Assembly: GCF_000699445.3 (NCBI RefSeq)
Contig: NC_067199.1
Span: 33,650,902-33,714,901 of the forward strand
DNA length: 64,000 nt
Reading direction: 5' to 3'
Source of the DNA: Schistosoma haematobium
Taxonomy: Eukaryota; Platyhelminthes; Trematoda; Strigeidida; Schistosomatidae
In this document: positions 35,696 to 47,221 of the stretch, piece by piece
How positions within the stretch are numbered: the stretch's first letter is position 1
Layout of the letters: every line of letters starts with the position of its first letter
Notes under the pieces: generated by a model
What the model saw: only the letters and a program-made list of their open reading frames with translations
The model's database searches: none
What the model was told of the DNA's origin: nothing
Program-made: the position numbers and the translations under genes

Positions 35696-35815
35696 GAAGA
35701 TTTGTAGCTCAGGTGGATGATTTCGGTGGAGTTTTGTTCTCTGAGCTGGATGGTTTGGTCGTGGAGCTTTCGTCGTTCTTCTGAACGACGTCATCAGCAC
35801 AAACTTCTATTTGAA
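35696..35815 (-). repeat. Solitary terminal module of the GIY-YIG element
   Basis: Best-preserved copy of the module that caps the arms of the 32863-33495 element. The start (GATTTGTAGCTCAGG) matches 32869-32884. Confidence 0.7.
35753..35804 (-). ncRNA. Candidate hammerhead ribozyme with minimal stem III
   Basis: Minus strand: GTTT and GTG pair with AAAC and CAC as an interrupted stem I. CTGATGA is followed by a perfect hairpin (CGTCGTTC, loop AGAA, GAACGACG), then GAAAGCTC with a four-base AGCT as stem III and CTC as cleavage triplet. Taking GAAA as core leaves one extra base before stem II. Small stem III is a feature reported for PLE hammerheads. Assignment is inferred. Confidence 0.5.
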
Positions 35816-36071
35816 GTTTGAATTTGTTAAATTTTATTGTTGCATAAATTCTAAGAGTATTTATTATCTTACTGTAACGATACGAAACATAACTAATAGA
35901 ATGATGGTACAAAATCTAGGCATTTTGTTTACACTTTTTTTTAACATACAAGAAACATAATAGACAGTCATGGAAAATCAAGAATCACTACACATTAGTT
36001 ATGTACTCGTACAGAGCTCTACATTAGTGCTGACCTACGAGCTAATCATGAATCGAATTCCAGAACTTTAG

Positions 36072-36600
36072 GTTCTGTTGAAATCATGAGTCGATGGTAA
36101 ACCACCAATGAAAATCTGAAAGCACTGGAAGATCTTTTCATTCTATAATGGGATTAGTCATGAGTGTGCATCCACAACTCCTCTTAACAGGGAATTGAAC
36201 GAACGTTTAAACTCTAGACCAATGAAATGCTACCAAAAAGTGTTAAGGTTCAACTTTAATCAGTCCGCAATAGTGCACGACCATCTTCCATTATGTTCAG
36301 CGGATAACTCTCTCACGTCTGACACGATTTAGTTCCAATGGTCTAAGCTTCTCATTAGAACTCTGTAAATTTCACTAATAAGCATATAATAGTTGTCAGT
36401 ATGAGGTTGTGGAGGTTAAGCGTTCACGAGTGACAACGAAGATTCTTAGTTCGATTATTGCATGATAGTAGTGGATGCACAAAACCGAGTAGTCCCATAC
36501 TAGGACGAAGCCGCCGTCCAGAGATTTCAGTTCTTCAATGGTGGTCTAACTTAAATCGATTCACTATCTTAGTTAAATTAAACAATTCTCACAATCGTAT
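36072..36600. repeat. SINE fold-back pair, diverged
   Basis: Minus-strand copy from tail to leader (36072-36415) followed by a plus-strand copy lacking box A (36416-36600) with GAGTAGTCCC...GGACGAAG. Both ribozymes are damaged. Confidence 0.7.
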
Positions 36601-36854
36601 GCCTTAATTTCCTCCAAAAGTGCGCTTTTTTAAAACCACAACATGATATTTGGTAGTCCATGTTTAATTGTTGTTGATAAGACCTATTTCAGTTTTTTTT
36701 CGAAGTGATCAATCGCTTCTTCTTTTAGGTATCATCATTGATGCTCGTTACCTACTCGTTGTAGAATAGACCGTCGGCCTATCATAATCTGTTATTATTG
36801 TACTTATTGATTAATGCAATCTAACATGATATTCGTATCAATAATTTATCGATC

Positions 36855-37272
36855 AATCGGTTCATGATCTCAATCAAAAACAGTAATCTCCACAACACCT
36901 ATACTAGTAACTAACATGTGCTCACTAGTGACTAGCTTAGTGAAGGAATTCTCGGAGTTCCAGTGAGAAGCCGTGACCAGTGGAGCTAATCCATGTCGGG
37001 TAGAGACAGGTATCTACCTCAGTACAATGGAAGATGGTCGCGTAATTTCGTGGATTGGTTGATGTTAGACACTATCACCATTGGATGCCGGCTCATTGGT
37101 CCAGTAGGTTAAGCGTTCGCGCGCGAGACCGAAATCCCTGGGTTCGAATCTTGCTAGCGGGATCGTGGATGCGTACTACTGAGGAGTCCCACAACAAGAC
37201 GAAACAGCCATCCAGTGCTTCCAGGTTTCCGACGGCGGTCTAACATCAATCGGTTCATGATCTCAATCAAAA
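36855..37272 (+). repeat. Full-length SINE/hammerhead copy, partner of 40978-41422
   Basis: Complete: previous unit tail, leader, box A (GGCTCATTGGTCCAG), box B (GGTTCGAATCTT), hammerhead (CTGAGGA, stem II GTCC/AGAC, GAAAC, ATC in place of GTC) and tail. From the leader to the ribozyme I see no difference from the reverse complement of 41020-41340, so the two share a very recent source. Confidence 0.9.
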
Positions 37273-37274
37273 AA

Positions 37275-37334
37275 TAATTTGTCTATCTATATCACTGCTA
37301 AACAGTATAAAGTCGTTTATTATCAAATTATTTG

Positions 37335-37370
<36 letters not shown>

Positions 37371-37985
37371 TTAGATATGACCCTCTTCATTATATCTGTC
37401 AGTATATTACTACAATTACAGATAAGCAGATTAATACAGCTTGAGGTGGCGAGAAAAAGGTCATTCTTATATACTGGAGTGTTTGAGAATTCTATTATCA
37501 ATATAATACCTGTTCACTATTATTGCAGATACTTTATCACTGTCTATTTTGTCACAAGTTTAATAAGGAATTCAATAGTTGTTTATATTAAAATAAGAAA
37601 AAAAGGATGATTGATTTAAAGTGTCATTACTTTAATGAATGTATACAATTTGAAAGCATTTAGCATAACATTCTACACTGTCAATATACAATTACCAATA
37701 TAATTAACAATGGTTTTTCATTTCAATTTATACACTTATTTTAAACGAAAGCAAACACAGATATAAATTAAATCGAGTGAGTGCAATAAAAATTACACTT
37801 TATAACAGAGAAATGTAAGTAAGAACTGACTAATTTTGGTTTAACATGTTGATTAAACCGATATATTTAATTAGATATCTGTAATTTTCTATGTAATAAA
37901 TATGAAATAATGTCTAATTTATTATCAGTAATGATGTAGGGATTTTATGGAAAATTTATCTGATTTCTGGATGGGATTCATCATG
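37275..37985. other. AT-rich spacer with (TA)n
   Basis: (TA)n at about 37338-37368. No gene recognised. Confidence 0.45.
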
Positions 37986-38135
37986 GATGCCTGAAGGTCA
38001 CCTATGAAAATCAAAGAGGACTGAATAGTTTGTTTTTAGTTTGTGCTAGTACACGATTCTTAAGCAAAAGTAAAATCACAACCTCTTTCTGAATCAATCT
38101 AGTGCTTAAACACTATACCACTGAGTTGACATATA
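37985..38135 (-). repeat. Decayed SINE copy
   Basis: The box A side (TAGTGCTTAAACACTATACCACTGAG) is the clearest part. The ribozyme is unrecognisable. Confidence 0.5.
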
Positions 38136-38337
38136 ATGATAATCATTCCTAATTTAAATTGAAAGATGACATGAATAATACAACGATCATTTAATATCAT
38201 CGGTAACGACTATTTCATTGTAACTTGATATCATTTTGAAAAATCATTAAAAAATTCTAAACTATGAACACTTACTTCATCCAATGTAATACAATCTTAT
38301 CGAAAAAAATTTTTTTTCCAATAATAAATGAAGAAAA

Positions 38338-38565
38338 ATCATGAGTCAGTTGAACCTAGACCATCATGGGAAACCTGGAAGCATTCCAAGGCTGTTTCAT
38401 CCTATCATGGAACTCCTCAACAATGTGCATTCACGATCTCACCTCGTGAGATCCCAACCCAGGACTTATTAGTCTCATGCGCAAACGCTTAACCTCTAAA
38501 CTATTGAGCTGTCCAATATCCAACGGTGTTCATATTTAATTTCAACTAATCCACAAAATTGAGTA
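38338..38565 (-). repeat. SINE/hammerhead copy
   Basis: Reverse complement has tail, hammerhead (core TTGAGGA with GAAAC), box B (GGTTGGGATC) and box A. The leader is absent. Confidence 0.8.
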
Positions 38566-38994
38566 TGAAAATATATATAGCAACATTTATTTTTCATGTT
38601 ATTCTATTACATCTAAAAGATATGAAACATTCAAAATCAATACAGATAAAATCAATAGACATGACCTAGTAATAGCTTATCGCTACTAAAACCAAAAAAG
38701 AAAGAAAAAAGACAAGCAAAAAAATAAACTAACATTTAATATCTCATTTTTTGTTAGTCAAATCACAATGTATATGTGTATATCTATAGTAGAATGAAGA
38801 TTGTTTCTTCATTCAAGTCATACATTTTGTAAATTTTTTTTTCTTTTTGGTAAATACAAGAGATTTCTTGATGTTCGAAAACAAAAATTTGTTGTCAAGG
38901 CGAATTTCCGTTTCACACAGACTTGAAAGAATAATTATGAATTAATATGTTTATTCATTATTAATTACAATCATTTAAGACAATTATATTTTGA

Positions 38995-39110
38995 GATGGT
39001 GGAGAAGATTTTTAGGTCAATTGGATGGAGTTTTGTTCTCTGAACTGGATGTTTGAGTCGTGAAACTTTCATCGTTCTTCAGAACATCATCAGCACAAAC
39101 TTCAGATAGA
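38995..39110 (-). repeat. Solitary terminal module of the GIY-YIG element
   Basis: Second solitary copy, with short internal deletions. Contains the hammerhead-like motif at 39051-39100. Confidence 0.65.
39051..39100 (-). ncRNA. Candidate hammerhead, second copy
   Basis: Minus strand: GTTTGTG, CTGATGA, hairpin GTTC/GAAC around TGAA, then GAAAGTTTCAC. It keeps the core and GTG/CAC pairing of the 35753-35804 copy although stem II is shorter, which fits a conserved structure. Confidence 0.45.
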
Positions 39111-39314
39111 AGACAATTATAATTGATTATAACCACTGCTATTGTTTATGTTTTGCTTTTTTCGGTATAGTTATTTTCCTTTCCTTTGAAACATTGATTT
39201 ATAAAAATAATTACAAAGTTTATTTGTTTTGTATCCTTTAAAATGAACCAATTTTATGATTGAAATCGAAATGAAGTCTTAGGGAAACTGATTTTATCAT
39301 TTGATATTACAATC

Positions 39315-39880
39315 TGATGCAAATGTGAAGGCACGAATTGGCGTAGCAAGACCAGAATATCTACAATTGTAGAACATTTGGAACTCAAAATAACTGTCAA
39401 CTAACACTAAAGTCAGAATTTTGAATACAAATGTAAAGACAATTCTACTGTATGGGGCAGAAATTGTGAGAACAACGAAAGTTATCATCCAGAAGATACA
39501 AGTATTTATTAATAATTGTCTACGCAAAATACTTCGGATCCGATGGCCAGATACTATCAGCAACAACCTACTGTGGGAGAGAGAAAACTAGATTTCAGAG
39601 GTGGAAGAAATCGGGGAGAAGCGCTAGAAGTGGGTAGATCATACATTGGTGTAAGCACTCAACTGTGTCACATGACAAGCCTTGAAGTCTTCAAGGCTAA
39701 AGGACGAGAGAAAGACCAAAGAACACATTATGCAGAGAAATGGAGATAGTCATGAGAAGAATGAACAAGAATTGGATAAAACTAGAAAGGAACATCTAAG
39801 ATGGAGTGGGTTGGAGAATTGTGGTTAACGGCCTATGCTACAGTGCAGGTAACAGGCGTAAGTAAGTAGGTAAGCAAGTA
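39315..39880 (+). mobile_element. RTE/SR2-like LINE, 5'-truncated insertion with 9-bp duplication
   Basis: Flanked by ATTACAATC (39306-39314 and 39881-39889). Codes in pieces for D-A-N-V-K-A-R-I-G-V-A-R, then [27 protein letters not shown] and a frameshifted C-terminus, ending in a GTAAGTAAGTAGG tail. Confidence 0.9.
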
Positions 39881-39940
39881 ATTACAATCATAACAGATTA
39901 TATTGCACAAACCTACTTTTCACTTATCTATAAATTAATA

Positions 39941-40218
39941 TTGGTGAGACTATAATTTATGGACGAACCAATCAGATTTAGAATAACAGATATTGGATTT
40001 TGGCGCCAAATCCACTCACCCATTCATCTAAATAGCGTTTCGGCATCTTAGCTGATGTCAGTTCGTGATGAAAACTCCAAATCAAATTCTTAATCTTAAC
40101 CATCAACTGTAAATCATAATCCTTATTCTTCACACAGGTTTAAAACCCTTATTTAGCCCTAGTATGTAGGTAGATATTCTGGAGGCCAAAGGTTGTTCAT
40201 AAATTATAGTCTCACCGA
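39941..40218. mobile_element. Terminal-inverted-repeat element, copy 2
   Basis: Ends GGTGAGACTATAATTTATG (39943-39961) and its near-perfect inverse (about 40196-40216). Same ends as the 663-1335 element but only 278 bp and without the telomere-like tract. No transposase. Confidence 0.7.
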
Positions 40219-40219
40219 T

Positions 40220-40890
40220 GATGCATCTCTCTCTCGGTTCAACTAATAGACTACTATATGTAATGTGAACCAGTCAACAATAAAAAATAGACAAACCTAT
40301 TGTTTCAGAAAGTAATGTTTTTGTAATAATACTTAAAGATTCAGAGATCAATCTCTTTTAAACTCATCAGATTAATGAACAAATTAACCCGTTTACTTTT
40401 CAGTACAATTCGAATGTATTTAATGTGAAGAAATAAGTTAAAATATTTCTGTGAATGTTGCTTAATTGTAGAATAAGAAAAGTATAAGAATAAATTAACC
40501 CTAAAATCTTTATATAATTAATTACGTAAGAAGTTAGTGAATTTCACTACTTTCAGACTTAAAATAGAAAAATATCCTGAAGATAAAGTAACTTGACGAA
40601 ATTTTATTTCAAGACAATTCACACATAATATTCGCTAAATAAGTAGAGAAATGTATCATGTGTACTGCACTTAATATATATACATATATGCGATTTACAT
40701 AAGTAGGGGTTATTCTTATTGTTATTTATTTATGGGCTTAGTTATAAAGAATGGATGGGATGAGATTAAAAGTAGAATTCAAGGCGTATGTTTACTTCAT
40801 TTTGAGACTACTTGATCAAATGTCATTGAATTCAAGTCGATATTCATTCCAAAACTTGAACTCAGTATCTTTTGCTTCAAATACAAATGT
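40220..40890. other. AT-rich spacer
   Basis: No gene or repeat family recognised. Confidence 0.4.
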
Positions 40891-40894
40891 ATTA

Positions 40895-40975
40895 TTATTA
40901 TTATTAGCTTTATTCAACATTATATTTTTGGTACAATATAGAATTCTCAGCATAAAGTATTTCAACAAGTTCCCT
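40895..40975 (-). mobile_element. LINE 3' end fragment with (AAT)n tail
   Basis: Minus strand reads ATTCTATATTGTACC...AATAAAGCTAATAAT. The same 3' end is at 61478-61540. Confidence 0.6.
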
Positions 40976-40977
40976 TT

Positions 40978-41422
40978 TTTTATTGAGATCATGAATCAAT
41001 TGGTGTTGGACCACCATCGGGAACCTGGAAGCAGTGGACGGCTGTTTCGTCTTGTTGTGGGACTCCTCAGTAGTACGCATCCACGATCCCGCTAGCAAGA
41101 TTCGAACCCAGGGATTTCGGTCTCGCGCGCGAACGCTTAACCTACTGGACCAATGAGCCGGCATCCAATGGTGATAGTGTCTAACATCAACCAATCCACG
41201 AAATTACGCGACCATCTTCCATTGTACTGAGGTAGATACCTGTCTCTACCCGACATGGATTAGCTCCACTGGTCACGGCTTCTCACTGGAACTCCGAGAA
41301 TTCCTTCACTAAGCTAGTCACTAGTGAGCACATGTTAATTATCAGTATAGGGGTTGTGGAGATTTTTAAGTTTTTGATCTCAATCAAAAACTTAAAAATC
41401 TCCACAACCCCTATACTGATAA
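40978..41422 (-). repeat. Full-length SINE/hammerhead copy, inverted partner of 36855-37272
   Basis: Reverse complement of the 36.9-kb copy over roughly 300 bp, including the unusual TCATTGGTCCAG box A and GTACTACTGAGGAG. It differs 3' of the ribozyme, keeping GTC and ending GGTTCCCGATGG. It ends in the palindrome at 41339-41422. Confidence 0.9.
41339..41422. repeat. Perfect palindrome, 40-bp arms, 4-base loop
   Basis: Arm 41339-41378 is the exact reverse complement of arm 41383-41422, with loop CTCA. Each arm is a SINE tail (GGGGTTGTGGAGATTTTTAA), so two tails meet head-on. Confidence 0.95.
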
Positions 41423-41424
41423 GT

Positions 41425-41872
41425 TTCCTTTTCTTATATCTTGATCGATTGTGACGATAAACTTTGAATGATGAACAGCTGGATGTCAGGAGTTTGGTAA
41501 TCCACATTTGATTAATGTTCATTTGTTTCAATGCATATTGCCAGCCACCATGATATCGCTGATTGTACCTTTTTGTAACCCGTACAGCGGAAAGTTGTAA
41601 ACTTTTCATAAACGCGCCTGAATAGATTGTGAGCACAATAGACATAATGATGTTCTAAAATAAACAAGAAAACAGATACCTTGATGGAATATCTAGATCA
41701 GAGGAACAGGTAGCCCAGATATTCAAGCAAACCGCTATTGACATCGGATTAGTTATACATCTGTATGACAAGTATAAATTTAGATTGGAATAGTAATTGT
41801 TTGAATGATTGTATTGTTGATATTTTAACTAAATTTTGACTGTGCTTAATTAAAAATTTATTCATTCCATTT

Positions 41873-41927
<55 letters not shown>

Positions 41928-42580
41928 CATATTCTGCTTATAACCTTTGATAATAAAATATGGCGGCTATAATATTTTAAATATTATCCGTATATATTAT
42001 GTTCATAAATATTATATGCAAAGTTCAAGTCTTATAAATTACTTCATTATATATACATATATAGTCTAATCTTGAATGACCATTGAAAAATATACTGTAA
42101 TTATGCTTACATATGTTTTATTAATGTTATATACATGTATTTACATTTCTTTATAGAATTAATTAGCAACTAATTGTTCTGCTTTTTTTCTTTCTTTTTT
42201 CGTTTTCTTTTCTTCTAAGACTAGTCATATCACATCGTATAACATGCTATCAGTTAAGCATATCAAAGTGTGAATTCATCTAACACAATTCTGTAGTGAT
42301 GTTTTTAATCTTTTATATGGAATATAAAACGCTACAAATGTATACATTATTTCTTAACTGGAAAGCATACTGAAAGAATATTTGGATAATGTGTTTAAAT
42401 GTGCATTAGAATATTACATGAACTAAAATATTTTAGGATAATAAAGACAAGTTTTTTAAGAATGTCAATAATTACTCAATGTAGAATCTTTTTAGATTGA
42501 TTGGATGAAACCTAGCCTATCAGGGTTATTAGTACCTGAATAGTTACATCACATGATTTAGTTATACTGTTCAGATTGTA
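41425..42580. other. AT-rich spacer with long (TA)n
   Basis: A long open minus-strand frame (41283-41645) overlaps the SINE and has no recognisable family. (TA)n lies at about 41877-41925. No gene supported. Confidence 0.45.
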
Positions 42581-42584
42581 AAAA

Positions 42585-43525
42585 TTACGAATCTTATCTG
42601 ATCTGGTCTGCGTCAACACCTGAACTAAGGATAGGGAGTGAAGTAGTCGAACACGTTGATAAATTCACTTATCTTGGAAGTCTGATCAGCCCTAATGGGT
42701 TGGTATCTGACGAAATCTCAGCACCGATTCGATAAGCTCGTTTGGCTTTTGCCAACTTACGTCACCTGTGGCGAAGGTGAGATATCCGTCTATCAATAAA
42801 AGGACGAGTATACTGCGCGGCAGTCCGTTCTGTCTTAATTTACGGCGGCGAAGCACAGCCATTAGGAGTAGAAGATACTCGTAGGCTACTAGTATTTGAC
42901 CACAGATACTTTAGAAATATTGCTGGCGTCTGCTGGGATCACCGGGTAAGTAATAGTGAGGTTAGACACAGGGTATTAGGGAATGATGGCAAATCAGTTG
43001 ATGAGGTTGTGAATCTCGATCGACTGAGATGGTTGGGCCACGTGTTACGTATGCCTGAACACCGATTACCACGACGTGCAATGCTAACCGGTGTTGAAGA
43101 TGGTTGGAAGAAAGTTAGGGGCGGCCAAACCAAAACGTGGCATCAGTCCACAAAGTCACTAACTTCTAGTCTGAGCCATTTTGGAAGATGCAGACTACTT
43201 GGTTGGGGTCCGCGTGACTATCGTAACCAATGGTTAGAGACTCTTGGTGACATGGCTCAGAATTGATCACAATGGCGTAGGTGTATACACTCTCTGTCTT
43301 CCCTTAAACTAAGAGATTAAAATCACTTCATATCTTTCTTTCTACGAACTAATTCTTTCTTCTTGTACTATATCCTTATTGAAATCTTCCTTTTATATAT
43401 TACCACCTCTGAATTAACTACTTTTATGAATCCTGTGTTCATCTTGTTGTGTTAATGAGGTATGGCAACTTGAACCGATGCATATATATGCCTGGTCCTA
43501 CGTTGTAGCTGACTGACTGATTCTC
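42585..43525 (+). pseudogene. LINE ORF2 C-terminal fragment, second family
   Basis: Reads F-T-Y-L-G-S-L-I-S-P-N-G, L-S-I-K-G-R-V-Y-C-A-A-V-R-S, V-E-D-T-R-R-L-L-V-F-D-H-R-Y, then the open stretch 43009-43266 (L-R-W-L-G-H-V-L-R-M-P-E-H and W-G-P-R-D-Y-R-N-Q-W-L-E-T-L) and a 3' UTR ending in GACTGACTGA. At least two in-frame stops (after P-I-R and R-R) interrupt the earlier part, so it is dead. This region lies after the RT palm in non-LTR elements of the RTE/CR1 kind. The clade is not resolved here. Confidence 0.88.
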
Positions 43526-43639
43526 TTGAAAACCAATGTAAATCAACACTATTATAGGGCATATTTTTAATAGTGTGAATAGGAACTATTGATCAAAATC
43601 CTTACAAAATAATAATCATAAGTAAATAGTTCACTGAAT

Positions 43640-43800
43640 GTCAACTCTATGGTCTAAAAGTTGAGCATTCACAGTAGGACATGAAAAAACTAAACTCAAC
43701 ACTTGTTAGGGTTGGTGATGACCACTATTAGTCAGTTCCATACCAAAACGAAACAGTTGTTCAGTAATTTCTGATTTTCAACGATTCTCTAACTGAAATT
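43640..43800 (+). repeat. Decayed SINE copy
   Basis: Box A-like CTCTATGGTCTAAAAGTTGAG and an altered hammerhead ending ACGAAACAG. Tail recognisable. Confidence 0.5.
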
Positions 43801-43804
43801 ATCT

Positions 43805-44315
43805 TATAATATAAACTGTGATCTAATCTTTATTAATATAAGATTATAGTCATTACAAAGTTAATAATAATTTAATTGAATCTATATTGTTTACTATTTA
43901 AATTCCAACATTGAAATATGGATTATATTTTGTGTCTATTTATTAGAATGAGAATGAAGACATTGGAACATACACTTGAATGTATGTAGAGAAAATAATA
44001 TATGTACATATCTATATACAACAATTAGTTAATTATCGGCAAACTATTTCTATTCACATAAAACAAAAGAAATTCAGTTGAAACACGTACTAATTGAAAT
44101 CATATGATATATTCTAATAAAACAAAGCTCATTTCATTCACAAATAATGTTACCGTATATTTAACATTGAAAGGAGTTTATTGTATCTATCTATCTATCT
44201 ATCTATCTGCTTATCTGACTTATGTTTCTAAGTTCATTAAGTTGTTATGTTACTAGTGTGATTACAGGTGTGATAATTTATAATTTCAAAATAATTTCTA
44301 ACCGGTTTTGAAATG
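43805..44315. other. AT-rich spacer with (TCTA)n
   Basis: A (TCTA)n run lies at about 44184-44208. No gene recognised. Confidence 0.5.
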
Positions 44316-44317
44316 AT

Positions 44318-44430
44318 AAAGAAAATTGGCAGCTCAGGTAGATGGTTGTGATATTGTTATGTATTTTTAAACTGGATAGTTCATTTGAGAGGCTTTTATT
44401 CTTGATCTAAACAAAATTACCTGCATGATG
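44318..44430 (-). repeat. Diverged terminal module of the GIY-YIG element
   Basis: Starts GGCAGCTCAGGTAGATGG as in the other modules and keeps GAGGCTTTTATTCTTGATC. The hammerhead-like core is lost. Confidence 0.5.
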
Positions 44431-44544
44431 GTCATTATGATAAAGAATAGTTTATTTTTAATAGAGTAAAAGATGATGCAGGGAATAAATGGTTCTGGAA
44501 TAACTGCTAATTAGTTGAAAATTATTGATGGATATTATTCGAAT

Positions 44545-44890
44545 AAGGTCACGATCTGATCTAAATTAGACAACCATTGGAAACCTGGTAGTGTTGGATA
44601 GATGATCTGAACTAGTATGGGACTTCTCAGTGGTGTTCACCCACGATCTTACGACTTGAGACCGAACCCAGGAACTTTCGTCTCGTGAACGAACATTTAG
44701 CCTCTAAACCACTGGCCTGGGATCCACTGATGTACAATTCTAGTTTTGATCAATTAGTTGATTGATACTCACTGCTTTAGAGTTCTATACTAGGACTGAA
44801 CATGTGCTTTCATGCTTTAAGTGGTTTTCTGACAGTTATTAGCTTATGATCTCAGTAAAATTCAACAATCTCCATAATCCCTATATTCAA
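44545..44890. repeat. SINE fold-back pair, diverged
   Basis: Minus copy 44545-44755 with box B (GGTTCGGTC) and box A, followed by a plus-strand hammerhead relic and tail 44756-44890. Confidence 0.65.
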
Positions 44891-44894
44891 AACG

Positions 44895-45930
44895 TTATTC
44901 TGTTTAACCAATTTGGGGCTAGAGATTTTCTATGGAATGAACATATTAAGTGTGACAGCTTGATGAAGTGTTCAACAATACTAGAGGTAAATCAATGTAC
45001 CTTTATTGGAATAGAACAACCGACTAAGGGTTGCACAGTTCTAATTTTAAATTCCAGCAGACACTAACTTTTGCTGAGTTCTTAGTAAACTTGACCAACT
45101 AGTCATAAACAAGAGGATATTATGTCTTTTATTCCCTGTATGAGTCCCATTTATCTATCTATAAAGTATTTAGATAATGCAATATTCACCTGATTCATTC
45201 ACTTGAATATCTATGCTAGAAATACTGAATAGCATTTATTTTTAAAAATCACTCGTGTACTTGGAAAAATTTAAAAATTTTACTTTTTACGTCACCATTG
45301 AAGATGATGACGTCTAAGTTTTATGTATCAACAGTTTCAGGTGAAATTCCGTCTCGAAAAAATAAGTACATTTATTAAAAGTAATTATCGAATCCTCATA
45401 AGCTTTGATCGTGGGAATTGTTTAGCAAATGAATGATTCTTTAAATCCGTCAACATTTATTGTTTCATTTTAACCTACACGCTATACCATTCCAAATCAT
45501 AATTAAGACTTTTCTGTAAATTTGATATATAGTGAGTACAACTACTTGATTAATACAATAATCAGTAGTAAAGTGAAACAATGAAATCTAGGATGAGCAT
45601 CACGTCCTATTTGGAATTAGTCAGGTGAATGTACTTACATCTCGATGTTAATATTCACTTAGAAATTCGATTCAAACATTCTTCATTTCAAAGGCATAAT
45701 ACGTTATTTGTTGAGCTACAGAGTCCTGAAAACCATTGAATTTCTCAACGAGAACGAATTTACTTTTAATTCATAAGTACTTGTATCTTCTTGTTGATAT
45801 TAAGAACTTCAATCGATGTATCAATTGTAAGTATTCGGTAATATCAAAGAAATCCACTTAGGATGAATACGTATATTCCAAGAAACAACTGATCTATTGC
45901 AGTTCATATTATCGAATTAAAAATTTAATA
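44895..45930. other. AT-rich spacer
   Basis: About 45586-45660 resembles a decayed minus-strand Smα-type hammerhead (GAAATCTAGGATG...CACGTCCTATTTGGAATTAG). No gene recognised. Confidence 0.4.
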
Positions 45931-45934
45931 ATTA

Positions 45935-46110
45935 AATTTATGAATCAATTGAAGCTAGATCACCTTGGAAAACCTGAAAACACTGGCCAACCATTTTATC
46001 CTAGTATGAAACTCCTCAACATTGCACATCCACGATCCTGTCCTTTAAGATTCAGAACCAAAACCTATCAACCTCGCATGCAAACGCTTAACCCCTAAAC
46101 CACTGACTCA
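45935..46110 (-). repeat. SINE/hammerhead fragment
   Basis: Reverse complement has tail, decayed hammerhead, weak box B and box A. Directly adjoins the next copy in the same orientation. Confidence 0.7.
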
Positions 46111-46124
46111 TGAATTCAATGATT

Positions 46125-46410
46125 AAATTAGAAGAGGTTTTGTGGAGATTTTTAGAAATTTCAATAGTTCAAATCATAAGTCAATTGAAGTTAGACCATC
46201 ATGGAAAACCTGGAAGCACTCCAAGGTCATTTCGTCTTAGTATGAGACTCCTCAGCAGTGTGCATCCACGATCTTGCCCCTTGCGAGATTCTAAACCAAG
46301 ATTTATCAGTCTCGTGCGCGAGCGCTTAACCATTAGGCCAATGAGCCGACATCCAACGGTGTTAATGTCTAACTTCAACCAATCCACGAAACTGCGTCAT
46401 CGTCAATGAT
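46125..46410 (-). repeat. SINE/hammerhead copy
   Basis: Reverse complement has leader end, box A (GGCTCATTGGCCTAATGG), weak box B, hammerhead CTGAGGA with stem II GTCT/AGAC compensated, GAAAT, and a lost cleavage triplet. Together with 45935-46110 it forms a head-to-tail pair. Confidence 0.8.
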
Positions 46411-46444
46411 TAAATGACTACAGTCTTCACAAAACCCCTGTCTA

Positions 46445-47210
46445 ATCAAAATTAAAAAAGATTAATCAATACTATATGTTTTCTAAGTTGTAAATGGTTT
46501 ATTTTTTCTAAATAAATGGATTCATAGTTATAAACTATATTGATCTATCATAGAGATTTTTGCTTGAGAAAAAACAATTTGATCTTTTCAAAATGAAACA
46601 GTTGTCTAATGATTGTTTAAACTAGATAATACACTTATTAATTTATACAAATGTTCTATCCTAATACTTAGTAGAAGAGATTACTTTACAGACAAGTAAC
46701 TAGGAGGGAACAACAACAACAAAAAAAGGTACTACAATTTTTAAAAGATTTGTCTAAGTCCTATTTTTTTGTTGAAATAAATAAAAATCATGAAACGCAT
46801 ATTTGAGAGAAAATAAAATGAAATGGTAGGAGGGGGTGAAGAAAAATAATAAACGAAGAGAAAGTTTTAAAAAACTAATAAATAAATTCATTTATTCAGG
46901 CCAAGGGAGAGATAAGGGTGTTACAAATTTCCTCTGAACACAAAGACTTGGCTTGTTGACTCGAATATTGAATAAAATGAATGTACACTGATTTTTATTT
47001 CATTTAGATGTAACAATTTGTATATCCCATTTATTATTATTTAATGAAATACAAAATCAAATAACAATATAGAATGATATGACGATTTCTTGTTTTAGGT
47101 TAAAAGAAAGTATTGTTTGTTTTTGTGGAAGATAAACAACACACAACTGATTATGTGTATGTTTACGATAGTGTATTTTAAAAAAATTATTTATTTGCAG
47201 AAATGGACAG
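46445..47210. other. AT-rich spacer
   Basis: No gene or repeat family recognised. Confidence 0.4.
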
Positions 47211-47221
47211 TTTTATTATAG

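Noticed and set aside
37055..37243. Open frame with an almost identical partner at 40910-41194
   Set aside because: Both lie across SINE promoter and ribozyme sequence. The identity reflects the shared repeat and not a protein.
41283..41645. 120-residue minus-strand open frame
   Set aside because: Half of it overlaps the palindrome and SINE tail, with no family resemblance and no splice context.
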